Origin: Comamonas testosteroni
GTDB taxonomy: Bacteria > Pseudomonadota > Gammaproteobacteria > Burkholderiales > Burkholderiaceae_C
Length of the DNA: 64,000 nucleotides
Direction: 5' to 3'
Assembly (NCBI RefSeq): GCF_003569915.1
Contig: NZ_KZ984439.1
Span: 186,001 to 250,000 of the forward strand
Shown: positions 50,044-60,844 of the stretch, in pieces
How positions within the stretch are numbered: position 1 is the first letter of the stretch
Layout: every line of letters starts with the position of its first letter
Notes under the pieces: generated by a model
What the model was told of the DNA's origin: nothing
The model's input: only the letters and a program-made list of their open reading frames with translations
Databases searched by the model: none
Program-made: the position numbers and the translations under genes

Positions 50044-51054
50044 TTATTCCGCTTCACCGGGCTTGGTGCGCGCCAGCTTCATGACTTCGTGAGGCGGCAG
50101 GGCCTTGAGCTTGTGATCGCTCCAGACCTGACGCCAGCGCCGCGCTCCGGCCAGGCCATTGCGCAGGCCCAGCATATGGCGAGCGATGGAATACCAGTGC
50201 GTGCCATGCTCCCTGGCTTCGCGCTCCATATAAAGCACCATTTGCTCTTCCACCGCTTCGCGCGTGCGCTCCTTGCTCTCATCCTGATAGTAAAGCGCAT
50301 CCCAGGAAGCCATCCACCAGGGGTTGTGATAGGCCTCGCGGCCTACCATCACGCCATCGACCACTTCAAGCTGCTGCAGTGCGACCTCATCGGTCTTGAT
50401 GCCGCCGTTGACCGCAATCGTCAGCTGCGGAAAATCGCGCTTGAGCTGGGCCACCACCTCATAGCGCAGTGGCGGAATTTCGCGGTTTTCCTTGGGCGAC
50501 AGGCCCTTGAGCCAGGCATTGCGGGCGTGGACGATAAAGACTTCGCAACCCGCCTCGGCCACGGTGCCGACAAAGTCGCGCACAAAGTCGTAGCTTTCGA
50601 TTTTGTCGATGCCAATTCGATGCTTGACAGTCACAGGCACGCTCACCACATCGACCATGGCCTTGACGCAGTCTGCGACCAGCGCAGCCTCATTCATCAG
50701 GCAGGCACCAAATGCGCCACGCTGCACGCGCTCGCTGGGGCAGCCACAGTTGAGGTTGATTTCGTCATAACCCCATTGCTCACCCAGCCGTGCACTGTGC
50801 GCCAGATCGGCGGGTTCCGAGCCACCCAGTTGCAGCGCAACAGGGTGTTCTTGCTCATTGAAGCGCAAATGGCGGGCCACATCTCCATGCACCAGTGCAC
50901 CTGTGGTCACCATCTCCGTGTAGAGCAGGGTGTGCTGGCTCAGCAGGCGGTGAAAGTAACGGCAGTGGCGATCGGTCCAGTCCATCATCGGCGCTACCGA
51001 CATGCGCCACAGAGCTGGGTTTAAGGGGGTCTTTTGCACTTGTGTCTGGGTCAT
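50044..51054 (-). CDS. dusA: tRNA-dihydrouridine(20/20a) synthase
   Basis: This 336-residue flavoenzyme reduces uridine at positions 20/20a of tRNA. The FMN and catalytic motifs are SVAPMMDWTDRHCRYFHRLL, LNCGCPSERVQRGAFGACLM (catalytic Cys), VKHRIGID, NGGIKT and VMVGREAYHNPW. The start at 51054 (MTQTQVQKTP) fits the family; the longer frame is non-coding upstream. Confidence 0.93.
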   Translation of the reverse strand: MTQTQVQKTPLNPALWRMSVAPMMDWTDRHCRYFHRLLSQHTLLYTEMVTTGALVHGDVARHLRFNEQEHPVALQLGGSEPADLAHSARLGEQWGYDEINLNCGCPSERVQRGAFGACLMNEAALVADCVKAMVDVVSVPVTVKHRIGIDKIESYDFVRDFVGTVAEAGCEVFIVHARNAWLKGLSPKENREIPPLRYEVVAQLKRDFPQLTIAVNGGIKTDEVALQQLEVVDGVMVGREAYHNPWWMASWDALYYQDESKERTREAVEEQMVLYMEREAREHGTHWYSIARHMLGLRNGLAGARRWRQVWSDHKLKALPPHEVMKLARTKPGEAE

Positions 51055-51510
51055 CGATGAAATTCGCAGGCTTGGAGCAGAGGCTAAATGCCTGCAAACG
51101 CCTTTGAATGCCGATTCTTGTTTGCACCCCGCGCTAGAGCAGGGCGGTTGATCTCTGAAGGTCAGCGGCAGTACCTGAGTGCCTGCGAATGCCTTGTGTC
51201 TTTGCTGGGCGCTATTTTGCCTCTGGTGCGGGAGTTTTTCAGGGCCAAGGCTTTGCTCTGCCACACGGAGTGCATTCATGGAATGCGGGAAATTGCGACG
51301 ATATGCAGCCTCGACCTGATCAGCACCTTGCGGTAGTTAAGGCCCGAAATAGGTTACATCCGCACTGCGTCAATCGAAAAGAAAGGTGATGAATGGCCGC
51401 CCAACTTGATGAGTTTTCTTCAAAGATTATCTTTAGTAATGCATTTAATGTAACTTACATGAAATTAAGCAAAACACTTTAACTCAAGAAATGCTCATCC
51501 ACAGATAAGA
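51055..51510. other. 456-bp gap without a supported gene
   Basis: The left part is GC-rich and repetitive in style (several TGCCTGC/GCAAACG words, no clear fold); the right part (51405-51490) is AT-rich. I see no convincing gene. A 29-codon frame at 51393-51482 with AAAGG upstream is too weak to call. Promoters for dusA probably lie near 51060-51120. Confidence 0.5.
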
Positions 51511-51514
51511 AGTG

Positions 51515-51532
51515 AAGGGCTGGACAGCCCTT
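51515..51532 (-). terminator. Short hairpin after the acyl-CoA ligase gene
   Basis: AAGGGCT-GGAC-AGCCCTT is a 7-bp stem 4 bp after the ligase stop codon; on the minus strand it is followed by a moderately T-rich TCACTTCTTATC. Confidence 0.6.
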
Positions 51533-51535
51533 TCA

Positions 51536-53473
51536 TCAATTGCTTCTGCTTTTCCAGCTATCGGCTGGTTTGCCATACATCTGCTCAATGGCATCGGCGT
51601 AATGCGCCATCAAATTTTTGCGCTTGAGTTTGAGCGTAGGGGTCATCAGCCCGTTATCAATCGTCCAAGCTTCTCGCACCAGATGAGCAGCCCGGGGCAC
51701 TGCGTACTTGGCAAAGTTGGCCGTCTGCTTTTCAATGCGAGCCAGCACGGCCCGCTCAGCGGCCGAGTGGTGCAGGCTTTCATCGCTGTCCGGGTTCAGG
51801 CCCAGCGACTGGGCAATGGATTTCCATTCGCCGTCGTTCAGTACGGCCACACAGGCAATAAAAGGGCGGTCTTCGCCAACCACAAAAACCTGTTCGAACA
51901 ACGGGTCCACCATGATGGCTTGCTCCACATCATTGGGCGGGACTTTCTCACCCGTCGATGTGACGATGATTTCCTTGATACGACCCTTGATGCGGATGCG
52001 ACCTTCCTCGATCGCCGCCTGATCACCGGTTTTCAGCCAGCCATCGGCCGTAAAGCTTCGTGCCGTGTCTTCCGGGCGGTTCCAATAGCCTTTCATCACG
52101 ACCGGGCCACGCACCTGCAGCTCCTGATCGTCGCCAATGCGCACTTCAATGCCGGGCAGCACCTTGCCCACGGATTCCGGGCGGTTGTCCTCAAGGGCAT
52201 TGGCTGCGACCACCGGCGAGGTTTCCGTCATTCCATAGCCCTGAATCATGGGTAGCCCCAGACCCAAAAAGCACTGGGCGATAGTGGGTGAGAGCGGGGC
52301 GCCGCCACTGACTGCCACACGTAAGCGCCCCCCGAATTGCTCCAGTAGCGGCTTGGCCACCAGGGCTTTGAGCACTAACCAGGGCAGATAGCTGGCCCAG
52401 CCAGCATCAACTGCTGCGGTTTGAGGTGTGCTTATGCCTTGAGTCTGGCAAAACACTTTCCAGCCCTTGTTGACTGCAGCCTGAAAAAGCTTTTGCTTTA
52501 CAGGCGATTGGGCCAATGTCTCCTGTACCTTAGCATAGACCCGCTCATAGATGCGCGGCACTGAAATCAGCACGGTGGGCTTGACGTTTTTCATGTCAGC
52601 TGACAACAGCGCTACCGAACGCGCATAAGCCACACATGATCCTGTCGCCACGGCAAAGTAATAGCCTGTCGTGCGCTCAAAAGTGTGGGAAAGCGGCAGG
52701 AAGGAGAGAAAGACATCCTGTTCATCGGCCTGCACGCGTTGCATCACGGCATGGACGTCGCTGACCACATTGCCATGGGTCAGCATCACGCCCTTGGGCT
52801 TGCCCGTGGTACCCGAGGTGTAGACGATGCCCGCCAGGTCAGAAGCCTGGGGCGGTGCGGGCAGCGGCGGATTCTGCGCGTCGCCGTGCTGCAACCAGTC
52901 CTGGCGGCTGAGCAAATTTTTCTGTGCCAGCCTCAGCACTTCGGGGGCCGCGTTGGCATCGATGGCCGGGCGATGATCGTGCACCGCTTCATCCTGCTGG
53001 CCCTGGTGTGCCAGCACCACGGTTTGCAGGTCGGGCAGATCCTGGCCCGTTGCACAGATGCGCTCCCAGGTCTGCATCTGCGCCAGTATCAGCAGACTGG
53101 CCTGAGAGTCCTGAAGGATGTAGGCAATGCTGCCCGCGTTATCGATGGCATGCAAAGGCACAGGCACCAGACCGCAGCGCAGGCAGGCCTGGTCTATGCA
53201 CATGGCATCGAGACCGTTGGGCAAGAGAATGGCCACGCGGGCACCTGTGGGCAGTGACGACGCCATCAGAGCGCGGGACCAGCGGGCCACACGCTGCGCC
53301 GTGTCGGCCCAGCTCAGGCTTTTCCATTGATTGCTGGCTTCATCAAACTCGCGGTAGGCCTCACCCGCAGGCGTGGCTTTGGCGCGCAGTGCCAGCAATT
53401 GCGGCAGAGTTTGTGCCTGATGAATGCCTTGCGGCAAAGAACTATCCAGTTCCAATGCGTCTGCCTGAGTCAT
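51536..53473 (-). CDS. Long-chain acyl-CoA synthetase (AMP-forming)
   Basis: This 645-residue ANL-superfamily ligase resembles long FACS-type enzymes. The ATP-binding motif is GIVYTSGTTGKPKGVMLTHG, then IQGYGMTETSPV, the hinge WLKTGDQAAIEEGRIRIKGR and the segment IVTSTGEKVPPNDVEQAIMV. The C-terminal part (MTPTLKLKRKNL) carries the conserved lysine region. It activates long-chain fatty acids for degradation or lipid synthesis. The ATG has AGGAAG upstream. Confidence 0.88.
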   Translation of the reverse strand: MTQADALELDSSLPQGIHQAQTLPQLLALRAKATPAGEAYREFDEASNQWKSLSWADTAQRVARWSRALMASSLPTGARVAILLPNGLDAMCIDQACLRCGLVPVPLHAIDNAGSIAYILQDSQASLLILAQMQTWERICATGQDLPDLQTVVLAHQGQQDEAVHDHRPAIDANAAPEVLRLAQKNLLSRQDWLQHGDAQNPPLPAPPQASDLAGIVYTSGTTGKPKGVMLTHGNVVSDVHAVMQRVQADEQDVFLSFLPLSHTFERTTGYYFAVATGSCVAYARSVALLSADMKNVKPTVLISVPRIYERVYAKVQETLAQSPVKQKLFQAAVNKGWKVFCQTQGISTPQTAAVDAGWASYLPWLVLKALVAKPLLEQFGGRLRVAVSGGAPLSPTIAQCFLGLGLPMIQGYGMTETSPVVAANALEDNRPESVGKVLPGIEVRIGDDQELQVRGPVVMKGYWNRPEDTARSFTADGWLKTGDQAAIEEGRIRIKGRIKEIIVTSTGEKVPPNDVEQAIMVDPLFEQVFVVGEDRPFIACVAVLNDGEWKSIAQSLGLNPDSDESLHHSAAERAVLARIEKQTANFAKYAVPRAAHLVREAWTIDNGLMTPTLKLKRKNLMAHYADAIEQMYGKPADSWKSRSN

Positions 53474-53538
53474 TTGCTGTCTTCCTGTTGTTGCAGGAAT
53501 GATAGCGCCAGGCTCCCGCCGGGCGATGTCAGACGGGG

Positions 53539-55083
53539 TCAGACCATCGTGGGTTGTTCCTGCTTGGTAGGCTGATAGCAGATGGCGATGTAGTGGTGCA
53601 GACGCCGTTGCTCATCGCGCACGGCAGTGATGGAGACTTCTTGCTGGATGTCGTTGTGGCGCATCTTCCATTTGCCCTGCCAGTGACCGGTGCGGCCCAC
53701 CTCGGTCCACATATTGGTGATGCTCGCGTCCGATTCATCACAGTCGAAGAGGGCGACAAAGTCCTTGTTTCGCGCGCTGTGGCGTGAAAGCTCGGCCATG
53801 CGCGCAAAAGCCGGATTGATGTCTACTACACGGCGATTGGCATCCAGCACCACCACGCCTTCAAAGCAGTGATCGAACACGGTCGCCGCGATATGCAACT
53901 GGCGCTCGGTCTTCTTGCGATCGGAAAGATCGGTTAGCAGGCCCACATACATGCGCTGGCCCCGGGTTTCCGCCTGGCTCAGCGCCAGACGCAGCGGGAT
54001 CAGCGTGCCGTCCTTGTGCTGGCCCAGCACCTCGGAGGTCTTGTTGCGCAGGGGCGGCTGTGCATTCATCTGCCCATGCTCGTGGCGCTGAATGTAGTGG
54101 TCGTGATGGTTGGCCAGGGCCACGGGCATCAGTATCTTGACGTTCTGGCCCATGACTTCGTCGGCCGTCCAGCCAAAAATGGCTTCGGCTGCCGGGTTGT
54201 ATTCCTGAATATTGCCCTGGGTGTCGATACAGATGATGCCGTCCGCCGCCATCTGGACCAGCGCACGCAGACGCGCCTCGTCCATATCTACTTTTTGCCA
54301 GCGGGTGCGGTAGTGGATCAGGCCGTTGGCCTGGCTGATCAGCCCGCCAATGCCCAGCGTGACCAGGGCGATGATCAAGCCCATGATCAGCTGGTTGTCG
54401 CTGTGTGCAGGAACCTCTCCATGCCCCGTATGCGGCGCGGGAATGCGCAGCGCCAGCATGGCCGTGTAATGCATGCCGGCCACGGCGCAACCCATGATGA
54501 CTGCGGCCAGCGTCTTGATGCCAATGGACAGATGGTCCGTGAAGCGAGAGAGACCGAAGCGTACCCACAGCGCCAGCATGGCCAGGGCCACGCCAACCAT
54601 CAGGGAAATGGCAAACCAGACGGGGGAATACTGGGGCATGTGCTCCATGCGCATGGCAGCCATGCCGCTGTAGTGCATGGTGGCAATGCCTGCGCCAACG
54701 ATCACGCCACCCAGAACCAGCTGTTTGGCGTTGAGCTCGGCCTTGGCCAGCAGTGTGATGGCAACTGCGGAAGCTCCAATGCCTGGAAGAATCGAGAGAA
54801 TCGTCAGCGGAATGTCGTACTGCACAACTGCATGAGGCTTGTAGGCCAGCATGCCAATGAAGTGCATGGCCCAGATGCCGGTTCCCAGCGCCAGCGAACC
54901 GCTGACAATGGCCCAGGTTCTGAGCTGAGGTGTAACAGCTAAACGTGCAAAAGCGGCCAGTCGCAGGGCTTGTCCTGCTGCAATACTGCTCACTACCAGG
55001 GACAGCAGCACCAGCCCCAGGTCATATTCCCCTTGAAGCAGAGAGGCTCCAGGAGTGTGGCTCCAGAAAAAGTCGGACTGCAT
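53539..55083 (-). CDS. MHYT-domain membrane sensor with two PAS domains
   Basis: This 514-residue protein has seven predicted helices in its first 260 residues, carrying the MHYT motifs GIWAMHFIGMLA, ATMHYSGMAAM and AGMHYTAMLAL that are thought to bind copper or a diatomic gas. Two PAS domains follow (about 285-395 and 400-500; ALVQMAADGIICIDTQGNIQ and ATVFDHCFEGVVVLDANRRV). No GGDEF, EAL, kinase or methyl-accepting domain follows, so the output must be through a partner. The ATG at 55083 is chosen; the longer frame begins in the promoter. Tandem TTGTAGGAAAA repeats lie upstream. Confidence 0.85.
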   Translation of the reverse strand: MQSDFFWSHTPGASLLQGEYDLGLVLLSLVVSSIAAGQALRLAAFARLAVTPQLRTWAIVSGSLALGTGIWAMHFIGMLAYKPHAVVQYDIPLTILSILPGIGASAVAITLLAKAELNAKQLVLGGVIVGAGIATMHYSGMAAMRMEHMPQYSPVWFAISLMVGVALAMLALWVRFGLSRFTDHLSIGIKTLAAVIMGCAVAGMHYTAMLALRIPAPHTGHGEVPAHSDNQLIMGLIIALVTLGIGGLISQANGLIHYRTRWQKVDMDEARLRALVQMAADGIICIDTQGNIQEYNPAAEAIFGWTADEVMGQNVKILMPVALANHHDHYIQRHEHGQMNAQPPLRNKTSEVLGQHKDGTLIPLRLALSQAETRGQRMYVGLLTDLSDRKKTERQLHIAATVFDHCFEGVVVLDANRRVVDINPAFARMAELSRHSARNKDFVALFDCDESDASITNMWTEVGRTGHWQGKWKMRHNDIQQEVSITAVRDEQRRLHHYIAICYQPTKQEQPTMV

Positions 55084-55167
55084 GAATCGTGTTCCAAATG
55101 CGTGAAGGATGCACAAACAGTTACGGTTTGAGCATCGCACATATTTGGTAATTCAGTGTCTCAATCC

Positions 55168-55198
55168 TTGTAGGAAAACTTCTATATTTGTAGGAAAA
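55168..55198 (-). promoter_or_regulatory. Tandem TTGTAGGAAAA repeats upstream of the MHYT sensor
   Basis: TTGTAGGAAAA occurs at 55168-55178 and again at 55188-55198, a 20-bp period that places both on the same DNA face. They lie about 85-115 bp before the sensor gene in a 165-bp gap. Direct 11-bp repeats at this spacing are typical of response-regulator binding. Confidence 0.5.
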
Positions 55199-55248
55199 GT
55201 ACTGACAAAAGCATGCGTGATCCCCTGCAGATCGCGCAGCTGCCTCTG

Positions 55249-55884
55249 TCAGACTGCCGCTTCCAGGCCGTTACCGAAATGCAGGCGCACCGCCTTGGCT
55301 GCCAGCTGGCCATCACGTTTGAGAAGCGCCTGCATGATGGCCTCATGCTCGGCCAGCGAATCCTCGATACGGCCCTGCTTGAAGAGGGACTTGTGACGGT
55401 TGAGCTTCATGACCTTGCGCAGATCGGCCACCAACTGGTTGCGCCAGCGGTTGTCGGCAATGTCCAGAATCTGCATGTGAAAGCTCTCGTTGAGCGCGAA
55501 AAAGCGCTCGGCATCGGCCGTCTGTTGCTTGAGCTCTTCGTGGGTCTCGCTGAGACGGCGCAGCTCGTCGTCTGTCGCTTTGCCCGCCACTTCTGCTGCG
55601 GCGTCAGCTTCAAGCAGGCTCAGTAGGTGATAAACGTCTGAAATGTCCTTGCGCGAGACCTCGGTGACGTAGGCGCCGCGGCGCAGCTTCATGGTGACCA
55701 GGCCTTCGGCGGCCAGAACCTTCAAGGCTTCGCGCAGGGGAGTGCGGCTGATGCCGTATTCCTCGGCAATTTTCAGCTCGTCAATCCATGCGCCAGGCTC
55801 AAGCTCGCGCTGGAAGATGCGTTGGCGCAGCTGCTCGGCGACCTGTTCATATAACGCACGTGGCGTAAGTGTTTTAGGTGTCAT
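55249..55884 (-). CDS. GntR-family regulator (FadR/FCD type)
   Basis: This is a 211-residue regulator. The N-terminal winged helix is ALYEQVAEQLRQRIFQREL with EEYGISRTPLREALKVLA, and the C-terminal FCD domain has metal-binding-type residues in NESFHMQIL and SLAEHEAIMQAL. The ATG at 55884 is preferred over a TTG at 55893. It is divergent from the methylmalonyl-CoA mutase operon with a perfect palindrome in between, so it most likely controls propionate/methylmalonate assimilation. Confidence 0.87.
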   Translation of the reverse strand: MTPKTLTPRALYEQVAEQLRQRIFQRELEPGAWIDELKIAEEYGISRTPLREALKVLAAEGLVTMKLRRGAYVTEVSRKDISDVYHLLSLLEADAAAEVAGKATDDELRRLSETHEELKQQTADAERFFALNESFHMQILDIADNRWRNQLVADLRKVMKLNRHKSLFKQGRIEDSLAEHEAIMQALLKRDGQLAAKAVRLHFGNGLEAAV

Positions 55885-55915
55885 TACTCGCAATTGTATG
55901 CGTTGGATATTTTGA

Positions 55916-55931
55916 ATTCATAATTATGAAT
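55916..55931. promoter_or_regulatory. Perfect 16-bp palindrome between gntR and mutase
   Basis: attcataattatgaat is a perfect palindrome inside the AT-rich divergent promoter. It is the best candidate operator of the GntR regulator, 75 bp before the mutase ATG and 32 bp before the gntR ATG. Confidence 0.6.
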
Positions 55932-56005
55932 AATGTACACTAGCGCCATCTAGGTAGTTCACCGCAATTTCAAACTTCACTGCGCGCACCGCAACGAGAG
56001 ACAAA

Positions 56006-58180
56006 ATGAGCCAAGAGAACCCGACACAGGGCCAAAAGGAATTCGCACCCGCTGATCTGCAAGCCTGGACCAAGGCCGCCAACAAGGCAGCCCCCGGTGG
56101 CGACATCAACAACCTGAACTGGGTCACGCCTGACGGCATCACCGTCAAGCCGCTGTACACGGCGCAAGACACGGCGGATCTGGAGCACACCGACACGCTG
56201 CCGGGCTTTGCTCCCTACATTCGCGGTCCCCAGGCCACCATGTATGCAGGCCGCCCCTGGACGATTCGCCAGTACGCAGGTTTTTCGACCGCCGAAGAAT
56301 CCAATGCCTTCTACCGCAAGGCGCTGGCTGCCGGCGGTCAAGGCGTTTCCGTCGCGTTCGACCTGGCCACGCACCGTGGCTATGACTCCGACCATCCCCG
56401 TGTGACGGGCGACGTGGGCAAGGCCGGTGTGGCGATTGACTCGGTCGAAGACATGAAGATCCTGTTTAACCAGATTCCTCTGGACAAGGTCTCGGTCTCC
56501 ATGACCATGAACGGCGCCGTGCTGCCCGTGCTGGCCGGTTATGTGGTGGCCGCTGAAGAGCAGGGCGTGTCGCAAGACCAGCTCGCCGGAACGATTCAGA
56601 ACGATATTCTGAAAGAGTTCATGGTGCGCAACACCTATATCTACCCGCCCAAGCCGTCGATGAAGATCATTGGCGACATCATCGAGTACACGAGCCAGAA
56701 CATGCCCAAGTTCAACTCGATCTCGATTTCGGGCTACCACATGCAGGAAGCCGGTGCCAACCAGGCGCTGGAGATGGCTTTCACGCTGGCCGATGGCAAG
56801 GAATATGTGAAGACCGCCATTGCCAAGGGCATGGACGTGGACGCGTTCGCGGGCCGTCTGTCCTTCTTCTGGGCCGTGGGCATGAACTTCTACCTGGAAG
56901 TGGCCAAGATGCGCGCCGCACGTCTGCTGTGGTGCCGCATCATGAAGGGCTTTGACGCCAAGAACCCCAAGAGCCTGATGCTGCGCACGCACAGCCAGAC
57001 TTCGGGCTGGTCGCTGACCGAGCAGGACCCCTACAACAACGTGGTGCGCACCACGATCGAAGCCATGGCTGCCGTGTTTGGCGGCACCCAGTCGCTGCAC
57101 ACCAATGCGCTGGACGAAGCGATTGCGCTGCCCACCGAGTTCTCGGCCCGTATTGCCCGCAATACGCAGCTGATCATTCAGGAAGAAACCCACATCACCA
57201 ATGTGATCGACCCCTGGGCGGGTTCCTACATGATGGAAAAGCTCACGCAAGAAATGGCCGACAAGGCCTGGGCCATCATCGAGGAAGTGGACGCCATGGG
57301 CGGCATGACCGCTGCCGTCGATTCCGGCTGGGCCAAGCTGAAGATCGAAGCCGCTGCCGCTGAAAAGCAGGCCCGCATCGACTCCGGCAAAGAAGTCATC
57401 GTGGGCGTCAACAAGTACAAGCTGGCCAAGGAAGACCCGATTGAAATTCTGGACGTGGACAACGTCAAGGTGCGTGACAGCCAGATTGCCCGCTTGAAGG
57501 ATATCAAGGCAAAACGTGACACAGCCAAGGTGGAAGCTGCACTGGCTGCTATCACTGCTGCAGCAGAATCGGGCGAAGGCAATCTGCTGGATCTGTCCAT
57601 CAAGGCCGTGCGTCTGCGCGCCACGGTGGGCGAAGTCTCCGACGCGATGGAAAAGGCTTTTGGCCGCCACCGCGCCGATACACAGAAGGTGACTGGTGTG
57701 TACGCTGCTGCTTATGACTCCGCCGAAGGCTGGGACAAGCTCAAGGAAGAAATCAGCGCTGCTGCTGACGCCATGGGCCGCCGCCCCCGCGTGATGATCG
57801 CCAAGCTGGGCCAGGACGGTCACGACCGTGGCGCCAAGGTGGTGGCCACCGCCTTTGCCGACCTAGGCTTTGACGTGGACATGGGCCCGCTGTTCCAGAC
57901 GCCTGAAGAGTGCGCCCGTCAGGCGATTGAAAACGACGTGCATGCCGTGGGTGTCTCTACACTGGCTGCCGGTCATAAGACGCTGGTGCCCGCCATCATT
58001 GCCGAGCTCAAGAAGCAGGGCGCTGACGACATCATCGTCTTCGTCGGCGGTGTGATTCCTGCGCAGGACTATGACTTCCTGTACAACGCTGGCGTCAAGG
58101 GCGTGTATGGCCCCGGTACTCCCATTCCTGCCAGCGCCAAGGATGTGCTGGAGCAGATCAAGAAGGCCAACGGTCTTTAA
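56006..58180 (+). CDS. scpA: Methylmalonyl-CoA mutase (single-chain, B12-dependent)
   Basis: This 724-residue mutase interconverts methylmalonyl-CoA and succinyl-CoA. The catalytic TIM-barrel half includes [20 protein letters not shown] and [20 protein letters not shown]; the C-terminal cobalamin domain has the DGHDRGAKV base-off His motif and [10 protein letters not shown]. Length and organisation match the homodimeric or alpha-type large subunit used in propionate assimilation. It is first in mutase-meaB-pccB-pccA. Confidence 0.96.
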   Translation: MSQENPTQGQKEFAPADLQAWTKAANKAAPGGDINNLNWVTPDGITVKPLYTAQDTADLEHTDTLPGFAPYIRGPQATMYAGRPWTIRQYAGFSTAEESNAFYRKALAAGGQGVSVAFDLATHRGYDSDHPRVTGDVGKAGVAIDSVEDMKILFNQIPLDKVSVSMTMNGAVLPVLAGYVVAAEEQGVSQDQLAGTIQNDILKEFMVRNTYIYPPKPSMKIIGDIIEYTSQNMPKFNSISISGYHMQEAGANQALEMAFTLADGKEYVKTAIAKGMDVDAFAGRLSFFWAVGMNFYLEVAKMRAARLLWCRIMKGFDAKNPKSLMLRTHSQTSGWSLTEQDPYNNVVRTTIEAMAAVFGGTQSLHTNALDEAIALPTEFSARIARNTQLIIQEETHITNVIDPWAGSYMMEKLTQEMADKAWAIIEEVDAMGGMTAAVDSGWAKLKIEAAAAEKQARIDSGKEVIVGVNKYKLAKEDPIEILDVDNVKVRDSQIARLKDIKAKRDTAKVEAALAAITAAAESGEGNLLDLSIKAVRLRATVGEVSDAMEKAFGRHRADTQKVTGVYAAAYDSAEGWDKLKEEISAAADAMGRRPRVMIAKLGQDGHDRGAKVVATAFADLGFDVDMGPLFQTPEECARQAIENDVHAVGVSTLAAGHKTLVPAIIAELKKQGADDIIVFVGGVIPAQDYDFLYNAGVKGVYGPGTPIPASAKDVLEQIKKANGL

Positions 58181-58198
58181 TCGGCAGGCGGTTGCGAC

Positions 58199-59203
58199 GT
58201 GACACCTGAGCAAATGCAAGACGGCATCCTGCGCGGCAACCCTGCCGTGCAGCGCCGGGCCATGGCCAAGGCCATCACCTTGCTGGAATCCTCCCGCGCC
58301 GATCACCGCGAGCAGGCCGACGGCTTGCTCACCGCCCTGCTGCCGCACACGGGCAAGGCGTTTCGCCTTGGCATCAGCGGCGTGCCGGGCGTGGGCAAAT
58401 CCACCTTCATTGAAGCGCTGGGCCTGCACCTGATTGGCAAGGGCCTGCGCGTGGCGGTGCTGGCGATTGACCCATCGTCCACCGTCTCGGGCGGCTCCAT
58501 CCTGGGTGACAAGACCCGCATGGAGCAGCTGTCCATGCGCATGGAAGCCTATATCCGCCCCAGCCCATCGAGCGGCACCTTGGGCGGCGTGGCCGAGAAG
58601 ACGCGCGAAGCCATGCTGGTTTGCGAGGCCGCAGGCTACGACGTGGTCATCGTCGAAACCGTGGGCGTGGGCCAGAGCGAGATTGCCGTGCATGGCATGA
58701 CAGACATGTTCTGCGTGCTGCAGCTGCCCAATGCGGGCGACGATCTGCAGGCCATCAAGAAGGGCGTGATGGAGCTGGCCGACCTCGTGGTCATCAACAA
58801 GGCCGACATCGACCCCAACGCCGCCACGCGCGCACAGGCCCAGATCACATCGAGCCTGCGCCTGCTGGGCATGCATGGCAACCCCGACCACGCCAGCGCC
58901 GGTGCACTGTGGCAGCCACGCGTGATTCAGATCAGCGCCTTGCTGGGGCAGGGCGTGGATGCGTTCTGGGAGGCTGTCAGCAGCTTCAGGGACATGCAGA
59001 CCACCAATGGCCGTCTGGCCCTGCGCCGCGAAAAGCAGTCGCTGGCCTGGATGTGGGAGCGCATTGACTTCGGGCTCAAGCAGGCGTTTCGCCAGCACCC
59101 GCAGGTCAAGGCCATGCTCCCCGTCCTTCAGGACGATGTGGCAGCGGGCCGTATTGCGGCCAGTACCGCAGCAAGAAATCTGCTTCTAGCCCAAATGCAG
59201 TAG
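58199..59203 (+). CDS. meaB: Methylmalonyl-CoA mutase chaperone GTPase
   Basis: This 334-residue G3E-type GTPase loads and protects the B12 cofactor of the mutase. It has P-loop GVPGVGKSTF, the VLAIDPSSTVSGGSILGDKT switch, VVIVETVGVGQSE and NKAD. It starts at a GTG 18 bp after the mutase, with AGGCGG upstream. Confidence 0.95.
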   Translation: MTPEQMQDGILRGNPAVQRRAMAKAITLLESSRADHREQADGLLTALLPHTGKAFRLGISGVPGVGKSTFIEALGLHLIGKGLRVAVLAIDPSSTVSGGSILGDKTRMEQLSMRMEAYIRPSPSSGTLGGVAEKTREAMLVCEAAGYDVVIVETVGVGQSEIAVHGMTDMFCVLQLPNAGDDLQAIKKGVMELADLVVINKADIDPNAATRAQAQITSSLRLLGMHGNPDHASAGALWQPRVIQISALLGQGVDAFWEAVSSFRDMQTTNGRLALRREKQSLAWMWERIDFGLKQAFRQHPQVKAMLPVLQDDVAAGRIAASTAARNLLLAQMQ

Positions 59204-59281
59204 GCACTAGTAGCTCTTATTACCATAGCATCGCACACCATTTTGCGAGACAAGCAACCCAAATCACGTTAGAGGACAAGC

Positions 59282-60817
<1,536 letters not shown>

Positions 60818-60844
60818 GAACAAGAAGAACCAGGAGAACCATCC

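Noticed and set aside
51393-51482. 29-codon frame in the gap upstream of dusA
   Set aside because: It has an AAAGG element but an AT-rich, featureless product and no neighbour coupling, unlike the tiny genes at 31.5-31.8 kb.
59203-59281. Possible thirteenth dispersed-repeat copy before pccB
   Set aside because: AGCTACTAGTGCCTAC-like words are present on the minus strand, but too little of the left and right ends is kept to call it.
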